A DNA stretch of 64,000 bases from the NCBI RefSeq assembly GCF_000003195.3, contig NC_012872.2, forward strand, positions 7,130,001-7,194,000, written 5' to 3'. Source of the stretch: Sorghum bicolor. Its lineage: Eukaryota > Streptophyta > Magnoliopsida > Poales > Poaceae. Positions 1 to 11,149 of the stretch are shown here, piece after piece (position 1 is the first letter of the stretch; every line of letters begins with the position of its first letter). The position numbers and the translations under genes were made by a program. The notes beneath the pieces were generated by a model. It did not search any database, had not been told where the DNA came from, and worked only from the letters and a program-made list of their open reading frames with translations.

Positions 1-1877
1 ATGCCACCCCCTCACACCAGCCCCTCTGTCCTTCTGGCTAAAGCTCCTCCACGGCTCCACCTCGTGTGCCCCTCTATCCCACTCGTCACCCCCTCACCTT
101 ATTGGAGGCCTGCGCCCCTTTGCTCGGGCTCTAGCAAGGTGTCGCCTCATGCCCTTCACCCCACTCCCTTTGGCATCATGCCTGTCGATGTCGAGGCACT
201 TGGGTCACCTGACTCTTGTATGTTCTTGGCACAACTTCTTGTAAGCGACTCATGATTTCGATCACTTGTGTTAGATGGGGAATGATCTTCATGTAATGCA
301 ACATAATGAGATAGGATCTCATCATCAAAGTTGAGTTTTAAGCTCACATTTTGTAGGGTGAAAGAGAACATTGTAACTTATATTTGAAAAAAAAAACATC
401 ATAGATTTTTCATCATTATTGTTTATAGCTTAGGCATATAATAATTAATTAACCTACACACATAAAGAATTATAAAAAAATCATAATGTATTTTAAATAT
501 AAGTTATGATATCATCACCCTACAAAATAGAAACTTTAAACTCAGCTTGTATGCAGAGAAAGAAAAAAATACAAATCTTATTAAGGGATAGGTTGGACCT
601 AAGTTGAACACAAGATTACGGAGTAGTTAGAAGGTTATTCGAACAACTTCCTGTGAGTGTGGAGTAATTGGACTTCTTTTTCTCCGAATTTTAACACAGC
701 TTTGTTCTCGGTTTGCAGCAACGTAGTGGAATCAACCAAATGGTACCTCATCTTAGTGATTAAGGTCATTACATTTAGTTTGTTAATGTAAAACTTCTTT
801 AGATTTTCATAATATATGGAGGCACTCTCAATTGGAAATACACTATTCAGAACTAATTATTTTCTCTTTCTTTTCTTTCACGCGCAAACATTCACTTGTC
901 GAAGAGACTTTGACTTCTCCCACGCGTTGCTTGGCATATCCACCTGCCTACTCTCCTCCATTGGTTCCTCTCCAAAGGGTTTTTGTGTAGGGAGTGGTGC
1001 AATGCTTTTTCTGGAGTTTTCACTTTTCATCACTGAAGCACCCACAGGCCACAGCAGCTTTAGTTTAGTTTGAACTCGTAAGTTGTACACCTTTCTTTTT
1101 TACTGCCTTGGTTAATAAATTCCCTGTAGGGGCCTGTTGGCCCTTCCAGTCCTTTAAAAAAAAAGTGTTTGTCTGACCTCCAGGCACCATTCATCTACCA
1201 TATCCTGATCTTCCAGGATCCTGATTTTCAGCCACCAACATAACGCAATTGTTTGAAACAGCAAAGACCGAGAGATCACAAACACTTGTGTTTATGTACA
1301 AAAAGGCGGTTTCCTTTCTTTATTACGACCTTGATGTTTACAGGACACAAAAACTTGTGATGAAAATGTCAAAGCAGAAAGCAGAACTGCATGTTTTTAC
1401 CCAACCAGTTCTACTGCTAAGCCCTTTTAGGCATACCACACACCAGTTCGCCAGCCCCAAGCGTCGCTGCTCTGACAGTTACATTTACATGCAACTCATC
1501 CTTGGGAGCAGAGCATGCAGAACGCCATTTTACAAGAACCAGGCTGACTGAACGGAAAACTGAGAAAATTACAACAAAGCATACGAATTAAACAAAAGAA
1601 TCTTGCACTTGCTCGCCACTTCTCGCTGCTCGCGGATGCTTGGCACACGTCCAGCGATGCAGTGAAGGGCCGCTCAAGTTTCACCTACCCTTAAACCCTG
1701 CGGTTACTTGGACACACAGACAGACACACATGATCGTGATCGGGGACTTATATGACCACGTAGCAGTATTTTGTTAATGTACATCCTATTGCTGGAACCT
1801 TGCAAGTGATCTTCTTCACTTGAGTGAGTCACTTTTTCATCTTCTTTGGGGGCCTTCCCATCCAGTGCATGCACTTG
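1..1877. other. Intergenic / 3' flank, no gene recognised
   Basis: Only short open frames without recognisable domains are present. The first 250 bases are C-rich and open on the plus strand but resemble no family I know. An imperfect hairpin element lies at about 327-552 (separate entry). The stretch from about 1700 to 1877 is probably the 3' UTR of the minus-strand CBP60 gene that ends at 1878; that is inferred from position only. Confidence 0.5.
327..552. repeat. Imperfect inverted repeat, MITE-like hairpin
   Basis: The left arm (about 327-425) and right arm (about 465-552) are imperfect reverse complements. Both carry TTTTGTAGGGTGA (or its complement), then a match to AACTTATATTT, then an A/T-rich inner part. 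No clean target duplication was found, so the element class is unknown. Confidence 0.5.
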
Positions 1878-3746
1878 TTAACCTGCCATGTGGAACGCTT
1901 GGCCAGGCCACTGGTAGGCGAAGCTGTTGTTGGCTTGGGGAATGGGGACAACCACGTCGTCGACGGGGAAGTCCATCTCCGCGGCGTTCGGGAACCAGAG
2001 CGGGGTGTCCGCCGGCGCCGGCAGCGCGACATGTGCTGCTGCATCTGCAAGTTGCCCGTGCACAAGAGGTCGTTAGAACAGGGGAAATAATCACAGGGCG
2101 AAAACTCCTAACGGTCTACACCTCGAAACAGATAAACTGCTTGGTGTCTGAATGTTCGGACACTTACTCTGCAGCAGTGGAACGTTGTTGTTGGCGGCGT
2201 GGCCATGGAGCATGAAGGCTTCGGCCTCCTGCAGGCTGTGGCGGTGCTCGTACGCGTCCAGCAGCATCTGCTGCACCATCATCTGCCGGAACAGGAACAG
2301 AGTATACATGTCAGATGACGGGCAGCTGGAGCAGGCAGATGAGAAGATGAGATGGTGGACGCGCTCACCGTCTGTCCCCTGTTGAGCTGCTGCAGCGGCC
2401 ACTCGACGCCGCTGGTGTCGACCCTCAGGATGTTGAAGATGGAGTTCAGGTAGATGGTGCCGTGCTGTGTGACGTGCGCGTACACCTTGTCGCCGGGGAG
2501 GCAGGTCTTGGCGTGGTTGGTCGTCGCCTCCCACATACGGTCGGTCATGCCGTCGCCCAGAATCTGATGATCCCCCAAGAAACAGAGCAAGCCATCAGTA
2601 CCAGCTCGGAAATGGAAACCAAGCCGCGTTCTGAAGAAAGAAAGACAAAAGGGCGCAAACTCACCGCGCGCAGCTCGTCGGGCTTCACCATGAGCATCCG
2701 GACGAACTCCTGCACGTTGCCGACGTTGCTGCGCTTGAGCTTCCTGTGGAACGCGCCTTCCTTGCCGATCTTCTCCAGCCTCCAGACGTCGTCGGCGAGG
2801 ACGGGCGGGTAGTGCTTGCGGTAGAGCTCGCCGCGGTGGTCCCTGACCATGAAGGCCTCCGTCATGGCCTCCTGGATCCGGGCGCCGTCGCCGCAGGTGG
2901 TGCCGGGGACCGCGCGTACCGCGATGCGGAACTTGCGGCAGCGGACCCAGGACGAGTTGTCCGTGAACTGGAGCTCGCCCACGGTGGCGCGCCCGTCGCG
3001 CATGGTCAGGCTCACATCGCCCGTCAGGAGCGGGCGCTTGCCCTCGCGCTCCTTGACGACGTTCCGCTGGAACTCGTCGGCGGACCAGTCCTCGCGACCG
3101 TCGGGCGGGAAGTCGCCGAACACGGGAACCACCTCGACGCGCAGCGCCGCCTGCTGCGGGAGCAAGGCCGGCGAACCGGTGTCCGCGTCCACCAGGATCA
3201 CCTCCAGTGGGTTCCCGGCCTCGTCCTCGATCTTGCTGCCCGTGAAGATCGGCAGCTGCGGCGGCGTCCGGAACGCCAGTTTCCACGCCGCACGCTCCGC
3301 CACCGGCGGCGTCTCGGGAAGCCTCTCGATGTAGCGCGGGCTCTGCATCAGCCCTGCCTGCAGCTCCTCCTGCACCTGCACGAAACAGAGCGATCAGGAT
3401 GCCTGCTTGCTCCTCGGTTTGATCGACATGGAATGGAAGAGGAAATGGGAATCGAAGAGCTGTGTCGCTCGCTTACCACTCGGCGGAGGAGAGGCTCCAG
3501 GCACCTGAACAGGCTCTGCATGTGCTTCTGCATCATGGCCTCCCGGATCACCCTGGATGGAATTCGACGCGAACAGTCAGTCAGTGAAGTGGCCATTAAA
3601 GAGGCAGCCAGGTCGATCGGAAGAAGGAAGGAAGCAGGCGGCGGACTCGCGTACGTCGAGAAGGACGGCAGGCGGCGCATGCGCTTGTCGTCGGGCTGGT
3701 CGCCGTCGTGGTCGTACCCGTTGTGGAGACGCTTCGGCGCCGCCAT
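1878..3746 (-). CDS. CBP60-family calmodulin-binding transcription factor (SARD1/CBP60g-like size)
   Basis: Six exons on the minus strand, all with GT-AG borders: 3746-3655, 3552-3477, 3375-2665, 2563-2369, 2282-2168 and 2044-1878. They join in frame to 451 aa. The basic N-terminus (DDKRMRRLPSF) is followed by the family's conserved segment VIREAMMQKHMQSLF..LEPLLRRVV (about aa 32-57). The CBP60 core follows: LPIFTGSKIEDEAGNPLEV near aa 95-115, then WVRCRKFRIAVRA, VRDHRGELYRKHYPP and VWRLEKIGKEGAFHRKL, ending near aa 365. The C-terminal tail ends FAYQWPGQAFHMAG. CBP60 proteins are nuclear, bind DNA and often calmodulin, and some members (CBP60g, SARD1) induce salicylic-acid synthesis genes in immunity. 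The length matches SARD1-size members, but which paralogue this is, and whether it binds calmodulin, cannot be told by eye. Intron 1 (102 nt) is open and in frame. Confidence 0.92.
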
Positions 3747-3923
3747 TGCTGCTCTTGCTGTCGCAGGGACGATCGTTCACGGTTTCCTGTGCGCCAAGGT
3801 CTCAGAGAGCGAGAAGAGAAGGGAGATCCGAGCAGAGTGATTGACTGGGCTAGCTGCTCGAGTAGGAGGAGGACGATGATTTGGTGTGGTTTGGGCAGAG
3901 TTTCACGGCAGCGCCCACCATTG

Positions 3924-3933
3924 CTTTATATAG
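3924..3933 (-). promoter_or_regulatory. TATA box of the CBP60 gene
   Basis: On the minus strand this reads CTATATAAAG, about 180 bp upstream of the CBP60 start codon. The position suits a TATA box with a 5' UTR of roughly 145 nt. No other equally good TATA motif was seen nearby. Confidence 0.6.
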
Positions 3934-4089
3934 GCAGCCCGCCCGCAGCCGCAATGCGCGCCTGGCCGGGACGGCGCTCGCGCTCGCGCTCGCACAGTGT
4001 GCGCGCGGGAAAAAGGAAGGTGGGAGGAAGGTGCCCGGAAGGTGGGAGGAAGGCGGTTACTTCAGCTCGGAGTAGCCGAGAGCCCGAGA

Positions 4090-4097
4090 TGACGTCA
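4090..4097. promoter_or_regulatory. TGACGTCA palindrome (bZIP/TGA-factor type site)
   Basis: A perfect TGACGTCA palindrome lies about 345 bp upstream of the CBP60 start codon and about 160 bp upstream of its TATA box. This is the known core for TGA-class bZIP factors, which regulate SARD1 and CBP60g in Arabidopsis. Function here is inferred. Confidence 0.4.
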
Positions 4098-4569
4098 TGC
4101 CCCGAGGTCATAGGCTGAGCAAGTGAGGAGAGCTTGGAGGTCGACTCCCGCGGCTGCGACGTGTCCTGTCCTGTTTCTCCTCACCGGCCGGAGCGATATA
4201 TGCGTCTGCTTTTTGATGCGGCAGAAATCGATCAGCCGTCAACCCCGGTCGATCACAAAGCAGCCGCCATGCCTGCAGGCTGCAGCGAAACCAAACCTCT
4301 TTTTTTTCTCTCTCTCTTGATGAATTTATCGGCCAATCTTTCAGTCCTATTTCGTCAGAAAGGAAAATCTTTCGGTCCCTATGCGTCCTGTGTTGTTGCA
4401 TCGGCCGGAATAATTATGTTGTTCCATTAACAAAAATCAACCAAGTCCTGGAAATAAGTTTGGATGTTTCAATTTCCTTTTACCTCCCTTTGTAGTATGG
4501 TCAGTTTTCTGACGATCTATCATCATTTCATCGTAGAGCTAGAGCTGCCAAGCTACTCTTGCCGAAGTA

Positions 4570-4700
4570 CTCTATTCCAAATTACAAGACGTTTTGGTAA
4601 GCACTTTGTTATATATCTAAATATATACTTATGTTTAGATACATAGTAAAATTAATATATTAGAAAAGTCAAAATGGCTATAATTTGGAATGGCTAGAGT
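4570..4700. mobile_element. Stowaway-like MITE, 131 bp
   Basis: Ends CTCTATTCCAAATTA... and ...TAATTTGGAATGGCTAGAG form an imperfect terminal inverted repeat. TA lies directly outside both ends (4568-4569 and 4701-4702), the Stowaway target. Confidence 0.6.
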
Positions 4701-6188
4701 ACCAGGGTACTACTCTGAATCTTGGTATATGCAAAAAAAAAAAAACCCTTAGACATTTTAACCGAGAATTTTTAGTATATGAAAAAAAAATCTAGAAAGT
4801 GATATGTACACTTATTTTAAGAGTGAATACTTTGGTTGGGATGGCATGAATGTTCCATGAAGAAATGGGCCGCACACGGACGGCACTATTTGCTTTCTTT
4901 TGACAAGCTGTTATTGTTCCCTTTTTTTTCCCCTCCTCTTCCTCTGGGTGCAGCAAGCAGGAAACTACACCTTCCATTTTATTTACAGAAAGCACCCACC
5001 TACAGGCAACAAATTCTGACAGAAAATACATAAACAACCTAAAGCTCGAGAAAACAACCCATATGTTCATGATTTAAGGTTTCAACAAAGTGATCGAGTG
5101 ATCAATCATCAACTATATTTTACGGTCCTACGGATCATCACGTCAGAAGGAATTAAAAAAAACTATCTTTCAGATAATTGCTCCAAGACCAAGAACGTCT
5201 ATTTCAGGAATGCCTTGTAGATGCATGTGGCTCAACTTTGCCAAATCCGAGCTGCAGATCGATTTTCTTTAACAACTGGAGGCCATAATTATTTTTTAAC
5301 TCCTTATAATTACAAAAACACTCATTTGAGATGGAAAATAAGTGCTAATATGTGGTCGTCTCAAAGTACTGGAATTTATTTTATTTTTTGGGGGAAATTG
5401 TCAAGAAAGTGCCATTGCATGAAATCTTTACAATTGCAAGGCGAAATTTTGAGCCGAAAGCAACTATAGGTAGCTAGTAACATGCAATGCAACACAAGAA
5501 AGAGGACTATTATTTCCGGGAAACTAACTGTTTTCAATCAGAGAGGGGCGGGCACATCCTGCCGTTGCTACCGATTAACTAAAATAACTGATAGTCTATT
5601 TTAAGAGAGCAAGATGCTCTAACTAATACTGACACACACTTGCTTATTAGACTAAGGTGTGTGCTAACAGCACACCTGCTACATACCGATGCCGAAAACT
5701 GTCCGTAACGACGTTTTGGTTCCTTTTCCTAAAAAGAATAATGCACCAATGTAGTCTATATGTGCATTTCTAGCTCTAAGATAGCATTCCCCCGTGTTTG
5801 GTCAACCTAACAAAAGGATCTATATCTTTGAAATGAAAATGCTTTGTTGCAAGTGTTTCTAAATTTAGGCTCATTATTTCAGCAACCATATATTGCTGTA
5901 TAATTTAACATCCAAGTGACGCATCAAAAGACGCGTTTTAACCGCCATCTTGTGTGATCTCTCATTCAAATGTCTTTTTGTAATGCAACTAGACCAACTC
6001 CTCTCCAACAAACACGTATCAATCGTCACTAATTTCATCTCTCTCCCTTCACAAGTGAAGACAATAATATATATGAAAAAAAGAGAGAGAGAATCAATTC
6101 AGTCTACTGCACAGTTCGACCATATAGCAAAGACTCGCTAGCTACATGACATGATCACATAAACTAAGTTCGCCGGGGGATAAACTAA

Positions 6189-6427
6189 GGCCTTGTTAGT
6201 TCACCTCGAAAAACAAAAAAACTTTTCAAGATTCCCCATCACATCAAATTTTGGAGCACATGCATGAAGCATTAGATATAGACGAAAATAAAAACTAATT
6301 GCACAGTTTACCTATAAATCACCAAATGAATCTTTTGAGCCTAGTTAGTCTATAATTAAATAATATTTGTCAAATAAAAACAAAAATGCTACATGAATCC
6401 AAATTTTTTTCGGAACTAAACAAGGCC
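6189..6427. mobile_element. Tourist-like (PIF/Harbinger) MITE, 239 bp
   Basis: Begins GGCCTTGTTAGTTC and ends GAACTAAACAAGGCC, flanked by TAA on both sides (6186-6188 and 6428-6430). The interior is the same as in the other copies in this window (AAACTAATTGCACAGTTT, GAATCTTTTGAGCCTAGTTA). Confidence 0.8.
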
Positions 6428-6920
6428 TAAACTAGACCATGGCGGAGCAGTTCGTTCGTTTGCAAATAAAAATAGTTGAAAACTTGGCAGTCACGCGGAC
6501 ACGCGGTTACTTGACACGACGGATCCAGCGCCTATTGGCGCCATGGAGCATATAGTAATGGGGGGAGAACGCGTTACACGTAGGACCGGGAGCAGAAGAC
6601 CTTGACTTGCCAAAATGCCATGCTCGAAGTCTTCTTGCATGCGATGGTAGGGTTACCAAGGACCAGCAGCTGCAGCTAGCGGCATGAGATCTGAGAGCCC
6701 CACTATGTAGCCCGGCATGTGACCACCGCCCAGAGGCCATTGCCACCGAGTAGTCGAGTACTAATCATCTGCTGAATCATTTGCTGTTCTGAATCTGATA
6801 CGAGTTTACGAGTGTCGTCCCTGAGCTTCAGGAACAGAAAATCTAGCTAGGTCCCTACATGTCTCTTCGGTCAGAAAGCGCGTTCGAGACCTGTTGGAGT
6901 ATTACCTATTTTTCCTCAGA

Positions 6921-7151
6921 GGCCTTGTTCGGTTTTTTAAAAAAAATGGTTTTGTATATTGTAGTACTTTTATTTTTATTTGGTAAATATTGTCTAATTA
7001 TAAATTAATTAAACTCAAAAGATTTATTTCGTGATTTATGAACAAATTGTGTAATTAGTTTTTATTTTTATCTATATTTAATACTTTATGTATGTGCTGT
7101 AAAATTGACGTATAATCTTGAAGAGTTTTTTACGGTGAAGTAAACAAGGCC
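6921..7151. mobile_element. Tourist-like MITE
   Basis: Starts GGCCTTGTTCGGTT and ends AAACAAGGCC, with the shared interior in the opposite orientation to the 6.2-kb copy. The flanking trinucleotides do not match, so it is an older or damaged copy. Confidence 0.65.
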
Positions 7152-8916
7152 ACTCGCGAGTAGTAGTACAGCTGAATAGTAGTACAAGACTACAAAACAG
7201 TGATGGATATTCTGTTTAACACAAAAGCACAGTGGACAAATCAGAAGTGTCTATCAGGTTTGGATCTCCTACGGGCAGGTCGTTTTCGCCGTTGGACAGG
7301 GGGTGGTTGAAGCCAAGGCCATGCTCCTCTCCTCCTCGTGCCTATCGCCGTCTCACGCTGAATCTCCATGTCAGTCTTACGACGCGTGTAGACTTCGACG
7401 GGCATCAATCTATTCGCGCCGGTGCACATCGCGCCTGTCGATTCCTATTTCGATCGGCACACGACGAACAATCCAAAATAACGGAAGAACCGGCTAATTC
7501 CTCACACGGAGAATTCACTATCTGGACGACCAAAGTGAATCTCTCCAAAGTGATTCGAGAATTAGAAGCCAAGCATATTGTTTCTGCAACGAGAGGGAAA
7601 ATTGTCTGGGAAACAACCCAGTTTCTCATCTGAAGCAGCAGCAGCCAGCAGCTGCAGCGTCAGATAGCAGAGCATCAGTATGAGCGCTTGAGTTTTGAGA
7701 GAATGGCAAGGTCTTGTTGAGCTTCATCGCAAACTATAAACAAAAAAAAAAAGATCTTGTTGCGTGAACACTAACAATTGGCAAGGGCAGAAAGTTGGTA
7801 ACATTAAACAATTGAGCCTTGACTAGAGCAGAGTTTGTTGTACTCCTCGGTCTCTAGTGGTTTGAGTGACCTTTAGTGTTCGCCAAGAACCGTACATGCT
7901 AATTGAATATTGTTAGTGCGAGGACTAACTAACTAACTCCCTGACAATTGACATTCTCCTTTTAAAATGTACTACTGCTTGCAATCAAATTCAGGCAGTT
8001 CTAGACTTCACTGATGACAAATGTAAAGTGCGAAACACAGTACTTCTGGTGTGTTTACACTTGTGGCAGTCTTTTCTCTGGGTCTCTGTCTTGATCAGTT
8101 GATTCCATGACAAATATTCTGAACTGTGTGTGATACTGTTCGAATGCTATGTGGTGTAGTAGGGACAAGCCAGATGAGGAATACACATGCATACTAGACT
8201 GCTTTAGTGCAGTACTGTTATATTTGGTCTTTCTTGTTCACACGAGATTCCTAACGATTATACCTCTCCGTGTGGATTAGCCGAACTGACAATTGCTTTG
8301 CGGTCTTTTAATTGGTGTGAGATTTGTCCCGGACTTCTAATGAAACAGATTCTATGAACTGAATGCGCTAGATTTAACTGAGTACTTCACTGATTAACTC
8401 GCATCATGCCTGAGGTCAGTACTCGATCACTGCTCAGTAGCCAGTGTTCAGCAGTAAAAGAAGAACCAAACGCTGCATGCGATTTACCCTGCAATTCCCT
8501 CCGATGCAGTGATTTAGCGAATATTACCAAGAAGCTTCTCGCGTTCGAGCATAAACACAGTGCTAATGACAGAGACCCCATGTTAACATCGCCACTCCAC
8601 TCCATTCCTACGAGCTGCCAGTCACAGCCACCTCAGACCCACGCAAGAAGCGACACGTCAGTGTTCCTTCGACGCCGTGTGCTCCGATCCACCATCGGTT
8701 AATTTGGAGCAACGGTTAACTAAGCTTTCTGGCCGATCGAGTTGTCGTTTTTCCAAACTCCAGCAGCAGCATGGACGCACACAAGACGCCACCAGATATA
8801 GGCAAACCAAATTGGCAATCTCCATGGTTAGTTTCTTAAGCAGACTGTCATGAAAAAGTAAGCAGTATTTGGCAGGTAGGGCCGTTCCAAAACAATGCGA
8901 GCAGGTCAGGTACAAA

Positions 8917-9157
8917 GGCCTTGTTGTTTAGTTCACCCTGAAAAACAAAAAATTTTCAAGATTCTTCGTCACATCGAATCTTGTGACACATGCATGAAAC
9001 ATTAAATATAGACGAAAACAAAAACTAATTACACAGTTTAACTGTAAATCACGAGACGAATCTTTTGATCCTAGTTAGTCCATAATTAGATAATATTTGT
9101 CACAAATAAACGAAAGTGCTATCGAAAATTTTTCACTTTTCGAAACTGAACAATGCC
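8917..9157. mobile_element. Tourist-like MITE inside duplication copy 1
   Basis: Starts GGCCTTGTTGTTTAGTTC and ends with the degraded TIR GAAACTGAACAATGCC. The interior is typical of the family. Copy 2 of the host duplication reads straight through this site near 10400, so the insertion came after the duplication. Confidence 0.75.
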
Positions 9158-9220
9158 TTGCGTGGTACACCTGTACGTTCATGAGGTGGCTGACAGCGAC
9201 AGCGACAGCCAGTGAGAGAC

Positions 9221-9230
9221 GATATAAATA
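9221..9230 (+). promoter_or_regulatory. TATA-like motif in duplication copy 1
   Basis: GATATAAATA follows the repeated GCTGACAGCGACA block. The equivalent GATATAAAAT at 13013-13022 in copy 3 is intact, whereas copy 2 (near 10464) reads GATACATAAAA. Preservation in two of three copies suggests a promoter; no transcript is shown. Confidence 0.35.
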
Positions 9231-9400
9231 AAAATACAGTGGGTGTTTTGTGGGCACTGCCGCCACCGAAAAGCGCGCGAAAAATCACCCTCAACAGATC
9301 GGTTCTCCAGAGAGTGACTGTGACAGGTGTAGTGCTGCTAGTAACCTACGCCCTGCTGCTGCGTATGGTCTACGTGTACGCGATTAAACTATGCTTATCT

Positions 9401-10203
9401 TTGTTTGACGATCAGCGGCATGACTCATCGATTGCAAACCGACATCAACAAATTTGGAAGCAATGCGGTTCCGTATTGTTTTACTCCTTATCACAATTCT
9501 CTATGACATAAATGAGTCAGTACAAGAAGATTGATAGTGTCTTCAAACTGAGGTATTAGAACTTTGACCAAAGGTTTTTCTTTCTGAAAACATGATATGC
9601 AATAAAAATATCATTTTTCATGATGAGTAAATTGAAATCAATCCTATTGTTATATACAAAAAATAAGGATATCAGAAAATATCCCCTATTACATAGGTCA
9701 TGGTAGCCTGAGGAGTCTATGCACGGTAAGAAAGGCACAGTCTAGGGACATGAGAGAAGAGTAAATTGGGTCTAAAAACTAAAATAAGGCCCAATTTAAT
9801 CTGTAATCAAGTGTGGTGAGGTCAAGAGATAAAACTTTAGAAGACGAGGATATACATCATGGCATGGGTTACCAAAATGCGACTCCTAATTTGCTTTGGA
9901 GCTCTGTTGAGATATGTTCTAGTCAGCAAGTCTTAACTTGTTCACGATATTGAGCAGGAAGCATATGCTATGCAAACCGACTAGCTATGCAAACTACGCA
10001 ATTTAGTGTTCGTCTTTTGTTGGTCCATATATATTGTTCAATTAAGCTCACCCAAACTCTCGTGTTCCGGCATGAACAGTAACCAAGACAGAGACCCGCG
10101 ACAAAAACGCATCACCATGTCGACATTTCGTTTCCAAAATGGCCAATTTTTATTTTTGACGATGCAGTGCCCACTTTGACGGACCGCTGATCGCCATCAC
10201 ACA
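9401..10203. other. Intergenic, nothing recognised
   Basis: AT-rich sequence with short meaningless frames. No domain, TIR pair or long tandem repeat was found. Confidence 0.4.
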
Positions 10204-10560
10204 CACACAGGAGCCTACACACAAGCACACCCTACGCAACGTTAACTAGAAAAAAAAATGTCTTCTCTCCAGACTCCAAACGCAAACAAACAGGGGCGCC
10301 ATCGGCAACAAAACTGTCAATCACCATGCATGCATTTGGCAGGTAGCTAAGGGTTGTTCCAAATCAACGAGTCGAGCAAGTACGCTGGGTACTTTGCGTG
10401 GTACTCCAGTCGTCTCCACCTCCACTCACGGGGCGGCTGACAGCGACACAGATAGTAAGAAACGATACATAAAAACTCCCCCAAAAGAAAAGAGGAACGT
10501 CTGAAAGAAAAGGAGACTGAAAAGTGGGTGAAAAAAAATCAACCCTGCTTTCACCTAATA
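10204..10560 (+). repeat. Local segmental duplication, copy 2 (partial)
   Basis: Carries the same core as copies 1 and 3: CGCAACGTTAACTA, then TTTGGCAGGTAGC, GTTGTTCCAAAT, GCGTGGTACTCC, GGCGGCTGACAGCGACACA, a degraded TATA (GATACATAAAA) and GAAAAGTGGGTGAAAAAAAA. The distal part of the unit (the 7.9-8.5 kb equivalent) was not found here. Confidence 0.5.
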
Positions 10561-11087
10561 ATCAATGTTAATGTCGCAGTCGTGCGCAGTCATCAGACGT
10601 CCGATTGATTCGGACAGGGATTGAGAGATACTACTCGTAACCATGCATTGCCTTGCGGACTCCGGCAGCAGGGCGTGCCGTGCAATGCTGCACACGCACG
10701 TCGACCATCTCATTGCTGCCGGTGTGATCGAGTAACAACTGTGCAAGCCTAGTTGTTATGTTACTGACAACAATTAGTCCTCGGAAGGTCCGTCCGAGAT
10801 GGTGAAGAAAGACGAGTTTTCGTGGCAACGCCGAGAATAGACACGAGGGCGAGCCAGAACACCATATAGCCGTGTTGGGAATAGGACGGAAACTGGATGT
10901 CTCATGTCCTATTAGATTGTCCTTTAGTACTGATGATGATTCGACGGAACGGGCCGAAATTAAAAGGCCACCTGTCACGGTTTCACCGTGGCAGTAAACA
11001 GCTGTGGCTGTGGCCACTTTTCTACATGACGCGAGACACACGGCGCTCGACGGCACAAGTCCTGCAAAAGAACATGAACGGCATACA

Positions 11088-11145
11088 GTACCAATCATGG
11101 TAATCGAGTATTATGGTACCAATCATGGTAATCGACTATTATGTA
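11088..11145 (+). repeat. 29-bp tandem duplication
   Basis: TACCAATCATGGTAATCGA followed by GTATTATGG occurs twice back to back with one substitution (GAG to GAC), ending in a third TACCA. It lies just upstream of the LINE relic. Confidence 0.7.
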
Positions 11146-11149
11146 CCAG

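Larger units (their letters stand above)
4098..7876. other. Intergenic DNA with MITEs, no gene recognised
   Basis: AT-rich DNA holding one Stowaway-like and two Tourist-like elements (own entries). The frame at 7232-7633 (133 aa) matches no domain I recognise and has low-information composition, so it is not called as a gene. Confidence 0.5.
7877..9400 (+). repeat. Local segmental duplication, copy 1 (promoter-like, non-coding)
   Basis: Shares ordered landmarks with copy 3 (11798-13245): GCCAAGAACC near 7882, GACAATTGACATT near 7942, AAGAAGCTTCTCGC near 8529, a block with GGCAGGTAGGGCCGTTCCAAA near 8870, CACCTGTACGTTCATGAGG near 9169, GGCTGACAGCGACAGCGACA near 9188, GATATAAATA at 9221-9230, and then GAAAAGCGCGCGAAAAATCA. 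A Tourist-like element (8917-9157) interrupts this copy. No protein is conserved between copies. The part downstream of the TATA motif is also similar, so this may be promoter plus transcript leader of an unknown non-coding or decayed gene. Confidence 0.6.

Noticed and set aside
2746..3840. 364-aa plus-strand open frame over the CBP60 gene
   Set aside because: It is the GC-rich antisense shadow of exons 1-3; the minus strand has the conserved CBP60 protein and consistent splice sites.
7232..7633. 133-aa plus-strand frame
   Set aside because: No recognisable domain, no clear promoter, and composition like random open sequence.
9212..9511. 99-aa frame in duplication copy 1
   Set aside because: It spans the TATA-like motif and is not preserved in copies 2 or 3.
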